Positions 27,376-34,128 of a stretch of 64,000 nt of DNA are shown one piece after another. Within the stretch, counting starts at the first letter, position 1; every line of letters begins with the position of its first letter. The notes below the pieces were generated by a model. That model was given only the letters and a program-made list of their open reading frames with translations, did not search any database and was not told where the DNA came from. The stretch is from contig JACKET010000010.1 in NCBI GenBank assembly GCA_020632875.1, positions 62,001 through 126,000 on the forward strand, in the 5' to 3' direction. The stretch is from Alphaproteobacteria bacterium (lineage in GTDB: Bacteria > Myxococcota_A > UBA796 > GCA-2862545). The position numbers were made by a program, and so were the translations under genes.

Positions 27376-28701
27376 ATGTCGAAGCCGTCTCGCCTGTCGC
27401 GTCTCGCGAAGCTCGGTGGGCTCACCAGCAAGGTGACGGGCAGCTTCATCGGGAACAAGGTGAAGGATGCCTTCCGCAATGAAGAGATGCGGAAGAAGGC
27501 CCGAGAGAAGCTCCAGATCGACAATGCGAAGGAGATCGTCGCCCAGGTCTCGAAGATGAAGGGCGCGGCGATGAAGCTCGGCCAGCAGATGGCGATCGCG
27601 GCCGACGCGCTCGACCTGCCCGACGAGGTCGCGCAGACCCTCGGCACGCTCAACAAGGATGCCGAGCCCATCCCGTTCGCGCACATCCGCGAAGACCTCG
27701 AGAGCGAGCTCGGCAGGCCGATGGCCGAGCTGTTCGCGCGCTTCGACGAGGTGCCGATCGGCACGGCGAGCCTCGGTCAGGCCCACGGCGCGGCGCTCCC
27801 CGACGGCACCGAGGTCGTGGTGAAGGTGCTGCACCGCGGCGTCGAGCACAGCGTCGACACCGACCTGCTCGCGCTGAAGGCCGTGCTGCTGTCGAGCCGG
27901 GCGATCCGGCGGCCGAAAGCCGAGGTCGATCGCATCTTCGGCGAGATCCGCGACCGCCTCATGGAAGAGCTCGACTACCTCCAGGAAGCGGCGAACATCC
28001 ACGTCTACCAGAAGCTCTTCGAGGGCGAGGACTGGATCCGGATCCCGACGCTGCACCAGGGCTACTGCACCGAGCGCGTGCTCACGATGGATCGCCTGCC
28101 GGGCGTGCACATCGACGAGTTCGTGCAGACGGGCTCGCCCGAGGCCCGCCAGCGCGCCGCGGTCGGCCTCGCCGAGCTGTACTACCGCCAGGCGTTCGAG
28201 TTCCGCACGCTCCACTCCGACCCGCACCCGGGCAACTTCCTGTTCGAGCCCGACGGGCGCATCGGGCTCATCGACTACGGCTGCATCAAGCGCTTCGACG
28301 AGTTCTGGATCGGCACCTACGCGCGCTGCGCCGAGGCGATCTACCGCAACGACCGCGACGAGGCCCTGAAGCAGGCCGTCGAGCTCGGCTCGTGGGACGG
28401 CAAGGGCGACAAGGCGGGCGACGTGCTGTGGGCCTACCTCGACGCGATCGGCTGCGGGTTCAGGCAGGGCGTCATCACGCTCGGCGCCGACGACGAGCAG
28501 TTCGTCGAGCCGGTCGTGAAGGCCGGGCGCCAGCTCGTGAAGTACCCGAACATCACGCTCCCGCAGGACATCATCATGCTGCACCGGGCGCTCGGCGGGC
28601 TCTACACGCTGTCGCGCCACCTGCGGGCGCCCGTCGACTACGGGCAGATCGTGCTCGGCTACTCCGGGCGCGCGATCGCCCGCGCCGAAGGGCGCCTGTA
28701 G
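27376..28701 (+). CDS. ABC1/UbiB-family atypical kinase
   Basis: 441 residues. The KxGQ signature (KLGQQMAI, about residue 70) and the Ala-rich loop GTASLGQAHGA are hallmarks of the ABC1/ADCK/UbiB family, along with the catalytic-loop SDPHPGNFLF and IDYGC (DFG-like). UbiB members act in ubiquinone biosynthesis; other ABC1 proteins act in lipid or stress physiology. The N-terminal residues 1-50 are basic and helical. No ubi genes are near, so a specific role is not claimed. It ends one base before the convergent citrate-synthase-like gene. Confidence 0.87.
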   Translation: MSKPSRLSRLAKLGGLTSKVTGSFIGNKVKDAFRNEEMRKKAREKLQIDNAKEIVAQVSKMKGAAMKLGQQMAIAADALDLPDEVAQTLGTLNKDAEPIPFAHIREDLESELGRPMAELFARFDEVPIGTASLGQAHGAALPDGTEVVVKVLHRGVEHSVDTDLLALKAVLLSSRAIRRPKAEVDRIFGEIRDRLMEELDYLQEAANIHVYQKLFEGEDWIRIPTLHQGYCTERVLTMDRLPGVHIDEFVQTGSPEARQRAAVGLAELYYRQAFEFRTLHSDPHPGNFLFEPDGRIGLIDYGCIKRFDEFWIGTYARCAEAIYRNDRDEALKQAVELGSWDGKGDKAGDVLWAYLDAIGCGFRQGVITLGADDEQFVEPVVKAGRQLVKYPNITLPQDIIMLHRALGGLYTLSRHLRAPVDYGQIVLGYSGRAIARAEGRL

Positions 28702-28702
28702 C

Positions 28703-29722
28703 TCACGTACAGGGCGGCCCGACGTACTCCGAAGCGGGCCGGATGATCCGCCCGGTCGCCCGCTCCTCGGCGACGTGCGCGAGCCACCCGACCACCCGGC
28801 CGGCCGCGAACATCGGCGTGAACAGGCGGCGGTCGAGGCCCACCGCCTCGAGCAGGATGGCCGTGTAGAACTCGACGTTCGCCCGCAGCGCGCGGTCCGG
28901 GTGGCGTGCGGCCAGCGCGGCTTCGGCGGCGGCCTCGACGGCCCGGGCCAGCGCGAGGCGCTCGGTGTGCAGCCCGCCCACGGCCCGCTCCAGCACGGCC
29001 GCACGCGGATCGCGGACCCGGTACACGCGGTGCCCCATCCCCATGATCCGCCGGCCCGCGTCGAGCTCGGCGCGCACCCACGGCTCGGCGCGATCGAGCA
29101 TGCCCACCGCGTCGAGCATGTCGAGGACCGGGCCCGGCGCGCCGCCGTGCAGCGGCCCCTTCAGCGCGCCGAGGGCCGCGGTGACCGCACTGACCGCGTC
29201 GGACCCCGTCGACGCCACCACGCGGGCCGTGAAGGTGGACGCGTTCAGCCCGTGGTCCATGACGGTGCACAGGTAGGCGTCGAGCCCCTCCGCCTCGGCG
29301 GCGGTCAGCGGCCGACCGACCGCCATTCGCCCGACGTCCGCCGCATGGGAGAGCGCCGGATCCGGCACCAGGGCCGGCCTCCCCGCGAGACCCGCCGCCA
29401 CGCGGCCCACCGCCACGCCCACCTCGGCGATCAGCTCGGCCGCGGAGCCCGTCTGGGCGCCCGCGACCAGGGCGCGCACGCCGTCCATCGCGCCGCTCGG
29501 CACCGGAACGCCGGCCTGCCGCGCGAACGCCTGCACCCGCAGCGGGCCGAGCCCCTCCACCGGTGCGTCGAGCACCAGCGCTGCGGCGGCTTCGAACCCG
29601 CGGTCGGCCACCGCCTGCACGGGCACGCCGCGGAACCACAGCGCACCCCCCGTCCCATCGACCCGACTCACCGCCGTCCGCGCGGCGACGACCCCCGCGA
29701 GACCCGGAATCCACGCGCCCAT
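28703..29722 (-). CDS. Citrate synthase-family protein
   Basis: 339 residues, the size of short type II/archaeal citrate synthases. It starts in the usual way (GLAGVVAARTAVS) and carries both catalytic histidines (DHGLNASTFTARV and MGHRVY); the third position is ANVEFYTAIL, with Glu where most members have Asp. The reaction would be condensation of acetyl- or propionyl-CoA with oxaloacetate. GGAGG lies inside the inverted repeat before the ATG. It faces an HTH-bearing paralogue only 27 bases away. Which CoA substrate is used is not decided by sequence; no methylcitrate-cycle genes are nearby. Confidence 0.8.
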   Translation of the reverse strand: MGAWIPGLAGVVAARTAVSRVDGTGGALWFRGVPVQAVADRGFEAAAALVLDAPVEGLGPLRVQAFARQAGVPVPSGAMDGVRALVAGAQTGSAAELIAEVGVAVGRVAAGLAGRPALVPDPALSHAADVGRMAVGRPLTAAEAEGLDAYLCTVMDHGLNASTFTARVVASTGSDAVSAVTAALGALKGPLHGGAPGPVLDMLDAVGMLDRAEPWVRAELDAGRRIMGMGHRVYRVRDPRAAVLERAVGGLHTERLALARAVEAAAEAALAARHPDRALRANVEFYTAILLEAVGLDRRLFTPMFAAGRVVGWLAHVAEERATGRIIRPASEYVGPPCT

Positions 29723-29747
29723 CTGGCACCTCCGTGGTAGTGCCAGA
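29722..29747. promoter_or_regulatory. Palindromic operator between divergent citrate-synthase genes
   Basis: A perfect 8-bp inverted repeat, TCTGGCAC-N10-GTGCCAGA, fills the 27-base gap between the two divergent start codons. It touches the ATG of the minus gene and stops two bases before the ATG of the plus gene. The plus gene encodes an N-terminal helix-turn-helix, so autoregulation of both genes by that protein is a natural reading. The promoters themselves must overlap coding sequence, or the plus transcript is leaderless. Confidence 0.65.
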
Positions 29748-29749
29748 AC

Positions 29750-30841
29750 ATGACGACACATCGATCGACCAATCGAGGTATCTGGCTCGACGCCGACGCC
29801 GCGACCGACCGGCTCGGCGTGAAGAGGGCCACGCTCTACACCTACGCGAGCCGTGGCTGGGTGCGCACGCGCAGCGCCGGCGGTCGCACGCGGGAGTACG
29901 CCGCGGCCGACATCGACGCCCTGGTCGCGCGATCGGCGGCGCACGCGGGGCGCGAGGCGCGGGCGTCCGGAGCCCTGCGCTGGGGCGAGCCCGTGCTCAC
30001 GACCGCGATCAGCGGCATCGACGCCGACGGCCCGTACTACCGGGGCATCCCGGCGGTCGACCTGGTCGACCGAAGCCTGCACGACCTGGCCGGGATCCTG
30101 TGGGACACCGAGATCCCACCCTGGCCAGAAGCCAGGAACGACCTGGCCGACGACCTGCTCGACCTGCGCATGCGCATCGACGTCCTCGCGAAGGAGGACG
30201 CCGATCGCGCCGTCCTGGTGCCCGCCGCCGAGCTCGCGCGGGCCGGGCGCATCGTCGGTACGCTGGTCGCCGGAGCCGCGCTGCCCGCCCACCCCGACGT
30301 CACCGCCGCCCTGGCGCTCACCGTCGACCACGGGCTGAACGCCTCGACCTTCACCGCGCGGGTGGTGGCGAGCACGGGGGCCGACCTCTACGCGTGCGTG
30401 TCGGCGGGGCTCGCCGCGCTGTCGGGGCCCCGGCACGGCACGGCGAGCCTCGAGGTGCGCCGGCTGCTCGACGCGCTCGAGGCCCACGGTCCGGGAGCGG
30501 TGGTCGCGCGCGCCCGCGACACCGGCGGTCTGCCGGGCTTCGGGCACCCGCTCTACCCGAATGGCGACCCGCGGGCCGAGGTCCTGCTCGAGCGAACCGC
30601 CTCTGCGGCCGGTGTGGCACCGCTGCGGGCGCTGATCGACGCCGTCGCACCGCTGGGGCTCCGCCCGAACCTCGACGTGGGGCTGCTCGCCGTGTGCATG
30701 GCGCACGATCTCCCCGCCAGCCGGGCCTCGCTGCTGTTCGCGGCCGCCCGCTCGGTCGGCTGGATTGCCCACGTGCGCGAGCAGCGCGAGCAGCCGGGCA
30801 TCCTGCGCCCGAACTCGGCCTACCGGGGGTGGGGCACCTGA
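29750..30841 (+). CDS. Helix-turn-helix fused to a citrate synthase-family domain
   Basis: 363 residues. Residues 10-60 form a MerR/excisionase-like HTH (WLDADAATDRLGVKRATLYTYASRGWVRT, then GRTREYAAADIDAL). Residues 75-362 are a citrate-synthase fold with VDHGLNASTFTARVVAST, GFGHPLYPNGD and PNLDVGL, so the three catalytic positions His, His, Asp are present. Fusions of this type could be metabolite-sensing regulators or DNA-binding enzymes. There is no ribosome site in front of the ATG. It lies divergently from a plain citrate synthase paralogue over a shared palindrome. The fold is clear; the balance of enzyme and regulator is not. Confidence 0.78.
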   Translation: MTTHRSTNRGIWLDADAATDRLGVKRATLYTYASRGWVRTRSAGGRTREYAAADIDALVARSAAHAGREARASGALRWGEPVLTTAISGIDADGPYYRGIPAVDLVDRSLHDLAGILWDTEIPPWPEARNDLADDLLDLRMRIDVLAKEDADRAVLVPAAELARAGRIVGTLVAGAALPAHPDVTAALALTVDHGLNASTFTARVVASTGADLYACVSAGLAALSGPRHGTASLEVRRLLDALEAHGPGAVVARARDTGGLPGFGHPLYPNGDPRAEVLLERTASAAGVAPLRALIDAVAPLGLRPNLDVGLLAVCMAHDLPASRASLLFAAARSVGWIAHVREQREQPGILRPNSAYRGWGT

Positions 30842-30857
30842 GTCCCAGAAACACGAA

Positions 30858-30878
30858 ACCCCGCCGAGGAGGCGGGGT
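30858..30878. terminator. Bidirectional intrinsic terminator
   Basis: An 8-bp perfect stem ACCCCGCC/GGCGGGGT with a five-base loop between two convergent genes. Read on the minus strand it is followed by TTTCGTGTTTCT, a fair T-rich tail for the repeat-protein gene. On the plus strand the tail is weak. Confidence 0.75.
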
Positions 30879-30904
30879 CTCAGTGTGTCAGGAGCGGGAG
30901 CGGA

Positions 30905-31171
30905 TCAGGCGACGTTGCCCTTGGTGTCGCCCATCTTCAGCGCCACGGTGCCCTTGGTGTCGCCCATCTTCAGCGCCACGGTGCCCTTGGTGTCGCCCAT
31001 CTTCAGCGCCACGGTGCCCTTGGTATCGCCCATCTTGAGCGCCACATCGCCCTTGGTGTCGCCCATCTTGAGCGCCACGGTCTCGGTGCCCTTGGTGTCG
31101 CCCATCTTGAGGGAGACGGTTCCGCCGATGGCGAGGGTGGCGACGAGAGCGAGTGCAGCGAAGCGAGCCAT
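30905..31171 (-). CDS. Small secreted protein made of six 11-residue repeats
   Basis: 88 residues: a signal peptide (about 1-19) followed by six copies of a unit with invariant LKMGDTKG, in the pattern VALKMGDTKGT; the first unit carries two extra residues. At DNA level this is a 33-bp tandem repeat. GGAGG lies five bases before the ATG, a sigma-54 promoter lies just upstream, and an intrinsic terminator follows the stop, so it is a real, regulated single gene. Alternating V-L-M residues separated by G-D-T-K-G turns would suit a beta-arch, solenoid or amyloid-like stack, an inference. I know no family with this repeat. Confidence 0.85.
   Translation of the reverse strand: MARFAALALVATLAIGGTVSLKMGDTKGTETVALKMGDTKGDVALKMGDTKGTVALKMGDTKGTVALKMGDTKGTVALKMGDTKGNVA
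30915..31130. repeat. 33-bp in-frame tandem repeat
   Basis: About six near-identical 33-base units, with the core ccttggtgtcgcccatctt on the plus strand, inside the repeat-protein gene. Differences are mostly at third codon positions (for example ttcagc/ttgagc, gtgtcg/gtatcg), showing selection on the protein as well as repeat exchange. Confidence 0.9.
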
Positions 31172-31196
31172 GGTGGCCTCCAGACGCCCAGGAGTA

Positions 31197-31214
31197 AAGC
31201 AATCGTCATGCCAA
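31197..31214 (-). promoter_or_regulatory. Sigma-54 (RpoN) promoter, -24/-12 type
   Basis: The minus strand reads TTGGCATGACGATTGCTT. It has the GG and GC doublets exactly ten bases apart and matches YTGGCACG-N4-TTGCW at all but one position. The predicted start is near 31,187, giving a 16-base leader that contains GGAGG (31,177-31,181). An imperfect inverted repeat AGCCCCGTG/CACGGGCT (31,222-31,240) lies just upstream and could bind an activator. Confidence 0.75.
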
Positions 31215-31340
31215 TGTCAGGAGCCCGTGTTCACGGGGCTTTTCGATCGAAGTGCGACATTGATACCGCACCAGGACCGGACAGGTGGGATCGATCCACC
31301 ACACGAACGGGCGCGTAGTAAGCTCGGCTCCGGAGGTCCC

Positions 31341-31763
31341 ATGCTGGTGTGGAGCCTGTGCGCGGCCTGGGCCGCCGACCCCCTGCTCGCGGAGAAGACG
31401 CGCGAGGCCGTGGCCCGCCGCCTCGCCGACGTCACGGTCGAGATCGTCGAAGCCGAAGCCGAGCTGGCCGTGCTCCAGAGCCGCAACAGCCCGGCGACCA
31501 TGATCGAGCTCGCCCTCGCCCTCGACAGTCCCCACCTGGTCCCGCTGGTCGAGGCCGTGGCCGCCGCCGAGTCCGACCTGGCGCGGCTCCAGACGGTCTA
31601 CGGCAACAAGATGCCCGAGGTCGTCGCGGCGAACGCGCGGGTCGAGAGCCACCGCGCCATCCTCCAGCAGTCGGTCGAGACCGAGCTCGCGTCCCGGGCC
31701 ATCCGCGTCGAGATGCTCCACGCGACCGAGCAGGCGCTGAAGAAGCGGCTCGCGACACCGTGA
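31341..31763 (+). CDS. Short exported coiled-coil protein, Wzz/GumC-like segment
   Basis: 140 residues: a signal peptide (1-11, ending AAWA-AD), then one long helical hairpin. The stretch LARLQTVYGNKMPEVVAANARV resembles the periplasmic coiled coil of Wzz/GumC polysaccharide co-polymerases (L..Y...P.V....), but the membrane helices of those proteins are missing. GGAGG is four bases before the ATG. The gene stands alone with a hairpin after it. It could be a soluble periplasmic coiled-coil partner; the similarity is short and may be coincidental. Confidence 0.6.
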   Translation: MLVWSLCAAWAADPLLAEKTREAVARRLADVTVEIVEAEAELAVLQSRNSPATMIELALALDSPHLVPLVEAVAAAESDLARLQTVYGNKMPEVVAANARVESHRAILQQSVETELASRAIRVEMLHATEQALKKRLATP

Positions 31764-31783
31764 GCACGGGGGGTGTGGAGGGC

Positions 31784-31812
31784 GGCGGGAAGGGGCCCCC
31801 TTCCTTCCCGCC
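31784..31812 (+). terminator. Candidate terminator hairpin
   Basis: A perfect 10-bp stem GGCGGGAAGG/CCTTCCCGCC with a nine-base loop lies 21 bases after the stop of the coiled-coil gene. It is followed by GTTCTCCC rather than a T-run, so efficiency is uncertain. Confidence 0.5.
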
Positions 31813-31910
31813 GTTCTCCCTCCAGGGCACCATGCCCACTTCGTACGACCCCACCCCCGGGCCCGGGTTCCTCGCGAACGTGTCTTCGATTGTCACGTAG
31901 ACTGCGGCCC

Positions 31911-32822
31911 ATGAACCGTCTGTGGCTGGTGCTGCCCCTCGCGGCCTGCACTCCGAAGATCCCGCCTTCTCCCTCGATCTCCCAGGCCCCGTCCGCGATC
32001 GATCGCGAGGCGCTGCCCGAGGTCGTCCTCCGCGGGGCGGTCGTCGCCACGACGAAGATGTCCCGCCACCTCGCGGCGATGGGCGGCGAGAAGACCGACG
32101 AGCGCGGGCCCGTCCACGTGTTCGCGCTCCAGCACCCCACCGAGGGCCTGGTGTTGATCGACGCGGGCTACGGCCGCCGCACCGCGGTCGATCCGTTCGA
32201 CCACCCCGGTCGGCTCGCCGCGAAGCTCCTCGATCTCGAGATGGGCACGCCGATGGCCGACCTCCTCCCGGACATCGGGGCCACCGATCGCGACGTGTCC
32301 GCCGTGATCCTCACGCATCTGCACGACGATCACGCCGCTGGCGTCGAGGACTTCCCGAAGGCGATGCTCTGGGCGGACCGCGCCGACTGGCGTTTCGCCG
32401 ATCGTCCCCGCCTCACCCGCGGCATCGATCCGGAGCCCTACCAGGGCCGCGACTTCCGCCACCCGACGTACAGCCACGGGCCGTGGGGGCCGTTCGAGCG
32501 CCACACCGACCTGTTCGGCGACGGCACCGTGCTGCTGTTCCCCGGTCCCGGCCACACCCCCGGGAGCATGCTGGTGCTCGTGAACACGCCGTCCCACAGC
32601 TGGCTGTTCCTCGGCGACGCCGCGTGGACGGACGACGGCTGGAAGGACGGCGTCCACCCGAAGGGCTACCTGCCGCGCAACCTGATCGAGACGGACTGGC
32701 GCGAGGGGACCGACGTGCTCTACCGCGTGCGGACCCTCATCGGGCGCGACGATCTCACGATCGTGAGCGGCCACGAGCCTGCGAATGCGGAGCGCCTGCC
32801 GGAGTGGCCCACTCCCTGGTGA
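31911..32822 (+). CDS. Metallo-beta-lactamase-fold lipoprotein, lactonase-like
   Basis: 303 residues. A signal ending in the lipobox LAAC (about Cys13) anchors it in the envelope. The MBL zinc motif THLHDDHAAG lies near residue 140, with FPGPGHTPGS (ligand His), LFLGDAAW (ligand Asp) and VSGHEP (last His) in order, so both zinc sites are complete. The arrangement resembles the AHL-lactonase (AttM/AiiA) group rather than beta-lactamases. A quorum-signal or other lactone substrate is possible but unproven. It is the last gene before the repeat-rich gene-free region. Confidence 0.82.
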   Translation: MNRLWLVLPLAACTPKIPPSPSISQAPSAIDREALPEVVLRGAVVATTKMSRHLAAMGGEKTDERGPVHVFALQHPTEGLVLIDAGYGRRTAVDPFDHPGRLAAKLLDLEMGTPMADLLPDIGATDRDVSAVILTHLHDDHAAGVEDFPKAMLWADRADWRFADRPRLTRGIDPEPYQGRDFRHPTYSHGPWGPFERHTDLFGDGTVLLFPGPGHTPGSMLVLVNTPSHSWLFLGDAAWTDDGWKDGVHPKGYLPRNLIETDWREGTDVLYRVRTLIGRDDLTIVSGHEPANAERLPEWPTPW

Positions 32823-32924
32823 GGGATGTGGACCCCTGAGACCGACCCGGCACGAGTCTGGTGGTCGAGGCCGGATCCGTCTCACGCAGATGTGGAAGGG
32901 ATCGAGCTTCGAGCGTCCGAGGCA

Positions 32925-32971
32925 TCACGCAGATGACGCAGAAGGACGCAGATGACGCAGAAACGAGGCCG
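32925..32971 (+). repeat. Left 47-bp inverted repeat
   Basis: Begins TCACGCAGATGACGCAGAAG and is itself built from two GACGCAGATGACGCAGAA-like halves. It matches the reverse complement of 33,959-34,005 with one mismatch in 47. A partial further copy (CCGGATCCGTCTCACGCAGA) lies at 32,872-32,893 and matches the flank of the right arm. Confidence 0.9.
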
Positions 32972-33038
32972 ACCCGGGTTCAGCGTCTTCGCGTCCCCGG
33001 AGCGCCGAGTGGGCCTCGTTGCGGATCGGATCCGCGAC

Positions 33039-33063
33039 TCACCAGAGCAGGCCGGCGTTTCGG
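33039..33063 (+). repeat. Direct repeat, copy 1
   Basis: 25 bases (TCACCAGAGCAGGCCGGCGT then TTCGG) repeated at 33,398-33,422 with one mismatch. Similarity continues weakly for about 30 bases downstream (GCG..CCCGCC.ACGGC). Confidence 0.8.
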
Positions 33064-33397
33064 CGGATCCGGTGGGCGCACCCGCCAACGGCCGCCTACC
33101 TCGGGTTTTGGGGAGAGGCACCGTCCGACCCGGCGACCCGGTCTTGGCGGTCTTGACGGTGCAATCGGACGTTTGGCCCATCCAGGCAGTGGATCTCGGC
33201 GAACACCGACAGATTCCAGTCGTTGAACGCGGGGGCCGTCGCGGGTCGCGCGTCCTCGTTCCCCGAGCGCTCTCGAGGGGGATTGCACTGCCCCGACCGC
33301 CAGGACGCCAAGGTCCACGCGCAGCGTCCGGGTGTCGCGAGGATGTGTCGGCGTTCGGGTCGACAGAGAGGGCCTCCCCGCGGACCGGAATCGGGAT

Positions 33398-33422
33398 TCA
33401 CCAGAGCAGGCGGGCGTTTCGG
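33398..33422 (+). repeat. Direct repeat, copy 2
   Basis: Second copy of the 25-base unit, 359 bases from the first, in the same orientation and inside the same repeat-bounded segment. Confidence 0.8.
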
Positions 33423-33502
33423 GCTCCTCGGGTGAGCGGGCCCGCCGACGGCGTCCTCGGGGGAGGGTGCTGCCCGACAGCGTCGTCCCGAGCTGCGCCA
33501 AG

Positions 33503-33592
33503 CCGACGCAGAGCCCCTCCGAACCGCGCCCGGCCGACGCAGAGCCCCTCCGAAATGCGCCGAGCCGACGCAGAGCCCCGCTGAACTGCGCC
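33503..33592 (+). repeat. Three-copy array with 31-bp period
   Basis: Units at 33,503, 33,534 and 33,565 share CCGACGCAGAGCCCC, then a variable stretch, then TGCGCC, with an exact 31-base period. A diverged fourth unit may start near 33,473. The same unit occurs inverted at 33,690-33,748. Confidence 0.85.
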
Positions 33593-33689
33593 AAACGGCC
33601 GCCCCCGCGGCCACGGGGCGGACCCGGAAACGAACAAACGCCGACAATCCGAGCGAAGCAACGCGCCCGTCGCCCGCACGCCCTCCCGA

Positions 33690-33748
33690 GGCGCAGTTCG
33701 ACCGGGCTCTGCGTCCTGACCGCGCAGTTCGACCGGGCTCTGCGTCGT
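33690..33748 (-). repeat. Two inverted copies of the 31-bp-period unit
   Basis: Units at 33,690 and 33,721 read GCGCAGTTCGACCGGGCTCT then GCGTC, the reverse complement of the upstream array, again 31 bases apart. With the forward array they could form a long imperfect stem around a loop of about 100 bases. Confidence 0.85.
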
Positions 33749-33958
33749 CCCGGCACGGCTCCAGACACCGAAGGGGCTCTCGAGATCGCTGCGCGATCCC
33801 TGCCACGCCATGGCAGCGATTCCGCACGCCGCAAATGCCGCCCTACCGATTCGAGTCCGCGGAAACGGCCGTGGCTGCCGACCTGAACACCGAGACGTCC
33901 CTCACGACCTGGGCGCCGCGGTGGACCTGGCGGGGGCACGATGACGCCCGGCGCGCGA

Positions 33959-34005
33959 CGGCCTCGTTTCTGCGTCATCCGCGTCCTTCTGCGTCATCTG
34001 CGTGA
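33959..34005 (-). repeat. Right 47-bp inverted repeat
   Basis: The reverse complement matches 32,925-32,971 at 46 of 47 positions. The two copies bound 1,081 bases. No transposase or target-site duplication was found at the outer ends. Confidence 0.9.
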
Positions 34006-34065
34006 GGCGGATCCGGTTCGCTCCACGAACCACGTCCCTTCGCAGCCATGCCGCTCGACCACCCC

Positions 34066-34128
34066 CGGTCCACGGTCCACGGTCCACGGTCCACGCTCCA
34101 CGGTCCACGGCCTACGGTCCACGCCCTA
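34066..34128. repeat. Nine-unit heptamer array (CGGTCCA)n
   Basis: Nine consecutive 7-base units, five or six exact CGGTCCA and the rest with one or two changes (CGCTCCA, CGGCCTA, CGCCCTA). It lies immediately after the stop of the PQQ-dehydrogenase gene and overlaps its stop codon. Confidence 0.85.

Larger units (their letters stand above)
32823..34125. other. 1.3-kb gene-free, repeat-rich region
   Basis: No frame here has a ribosome site, codon bias like the neighbours, or a recognisable domain; the long open frames are Arg/Pro-rich products of GC content. It contains the 47-bp inverted repeats, 31-bp-period arrays, a direct repeat pair and a heptamer array listed separately. It could be a non-autonomous element, a structured RNA locus or a decayed insertion. 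Confidence 0.75.

Noticed and set aside
30915..31130. CRISPR-like array
   Set aside because: The 33-bp units are contiguous, with no unique spacers, and are in frame in a gene.
30765..31763. A long plus-strand frame running through the 33-bp repeats (VSPIFSAT repeats) into the coiled-coil gene
   Set aside because: Promoter, ribosome site, signal peptide and terminator all fit the minus-strand gene; the plus-strand product is the mirror of the repeat, and the coiled-coil gene has its own GGAGG and ATG at 31,341.
33473..33748. 31-bp-period arrays as CRISPR
   Set aside because: About 28 of the 31 bases are repeat, leaving only three-base gaps, and half the copies are inverted.
32980..33978. 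Long minus-strand and plus-strand open frames in the gene-free region
   Set aside because: The products are Arg/Pro/Ser-rich, several overlap in different frames, they cross the repeats, and none has a ribosome site or domain.
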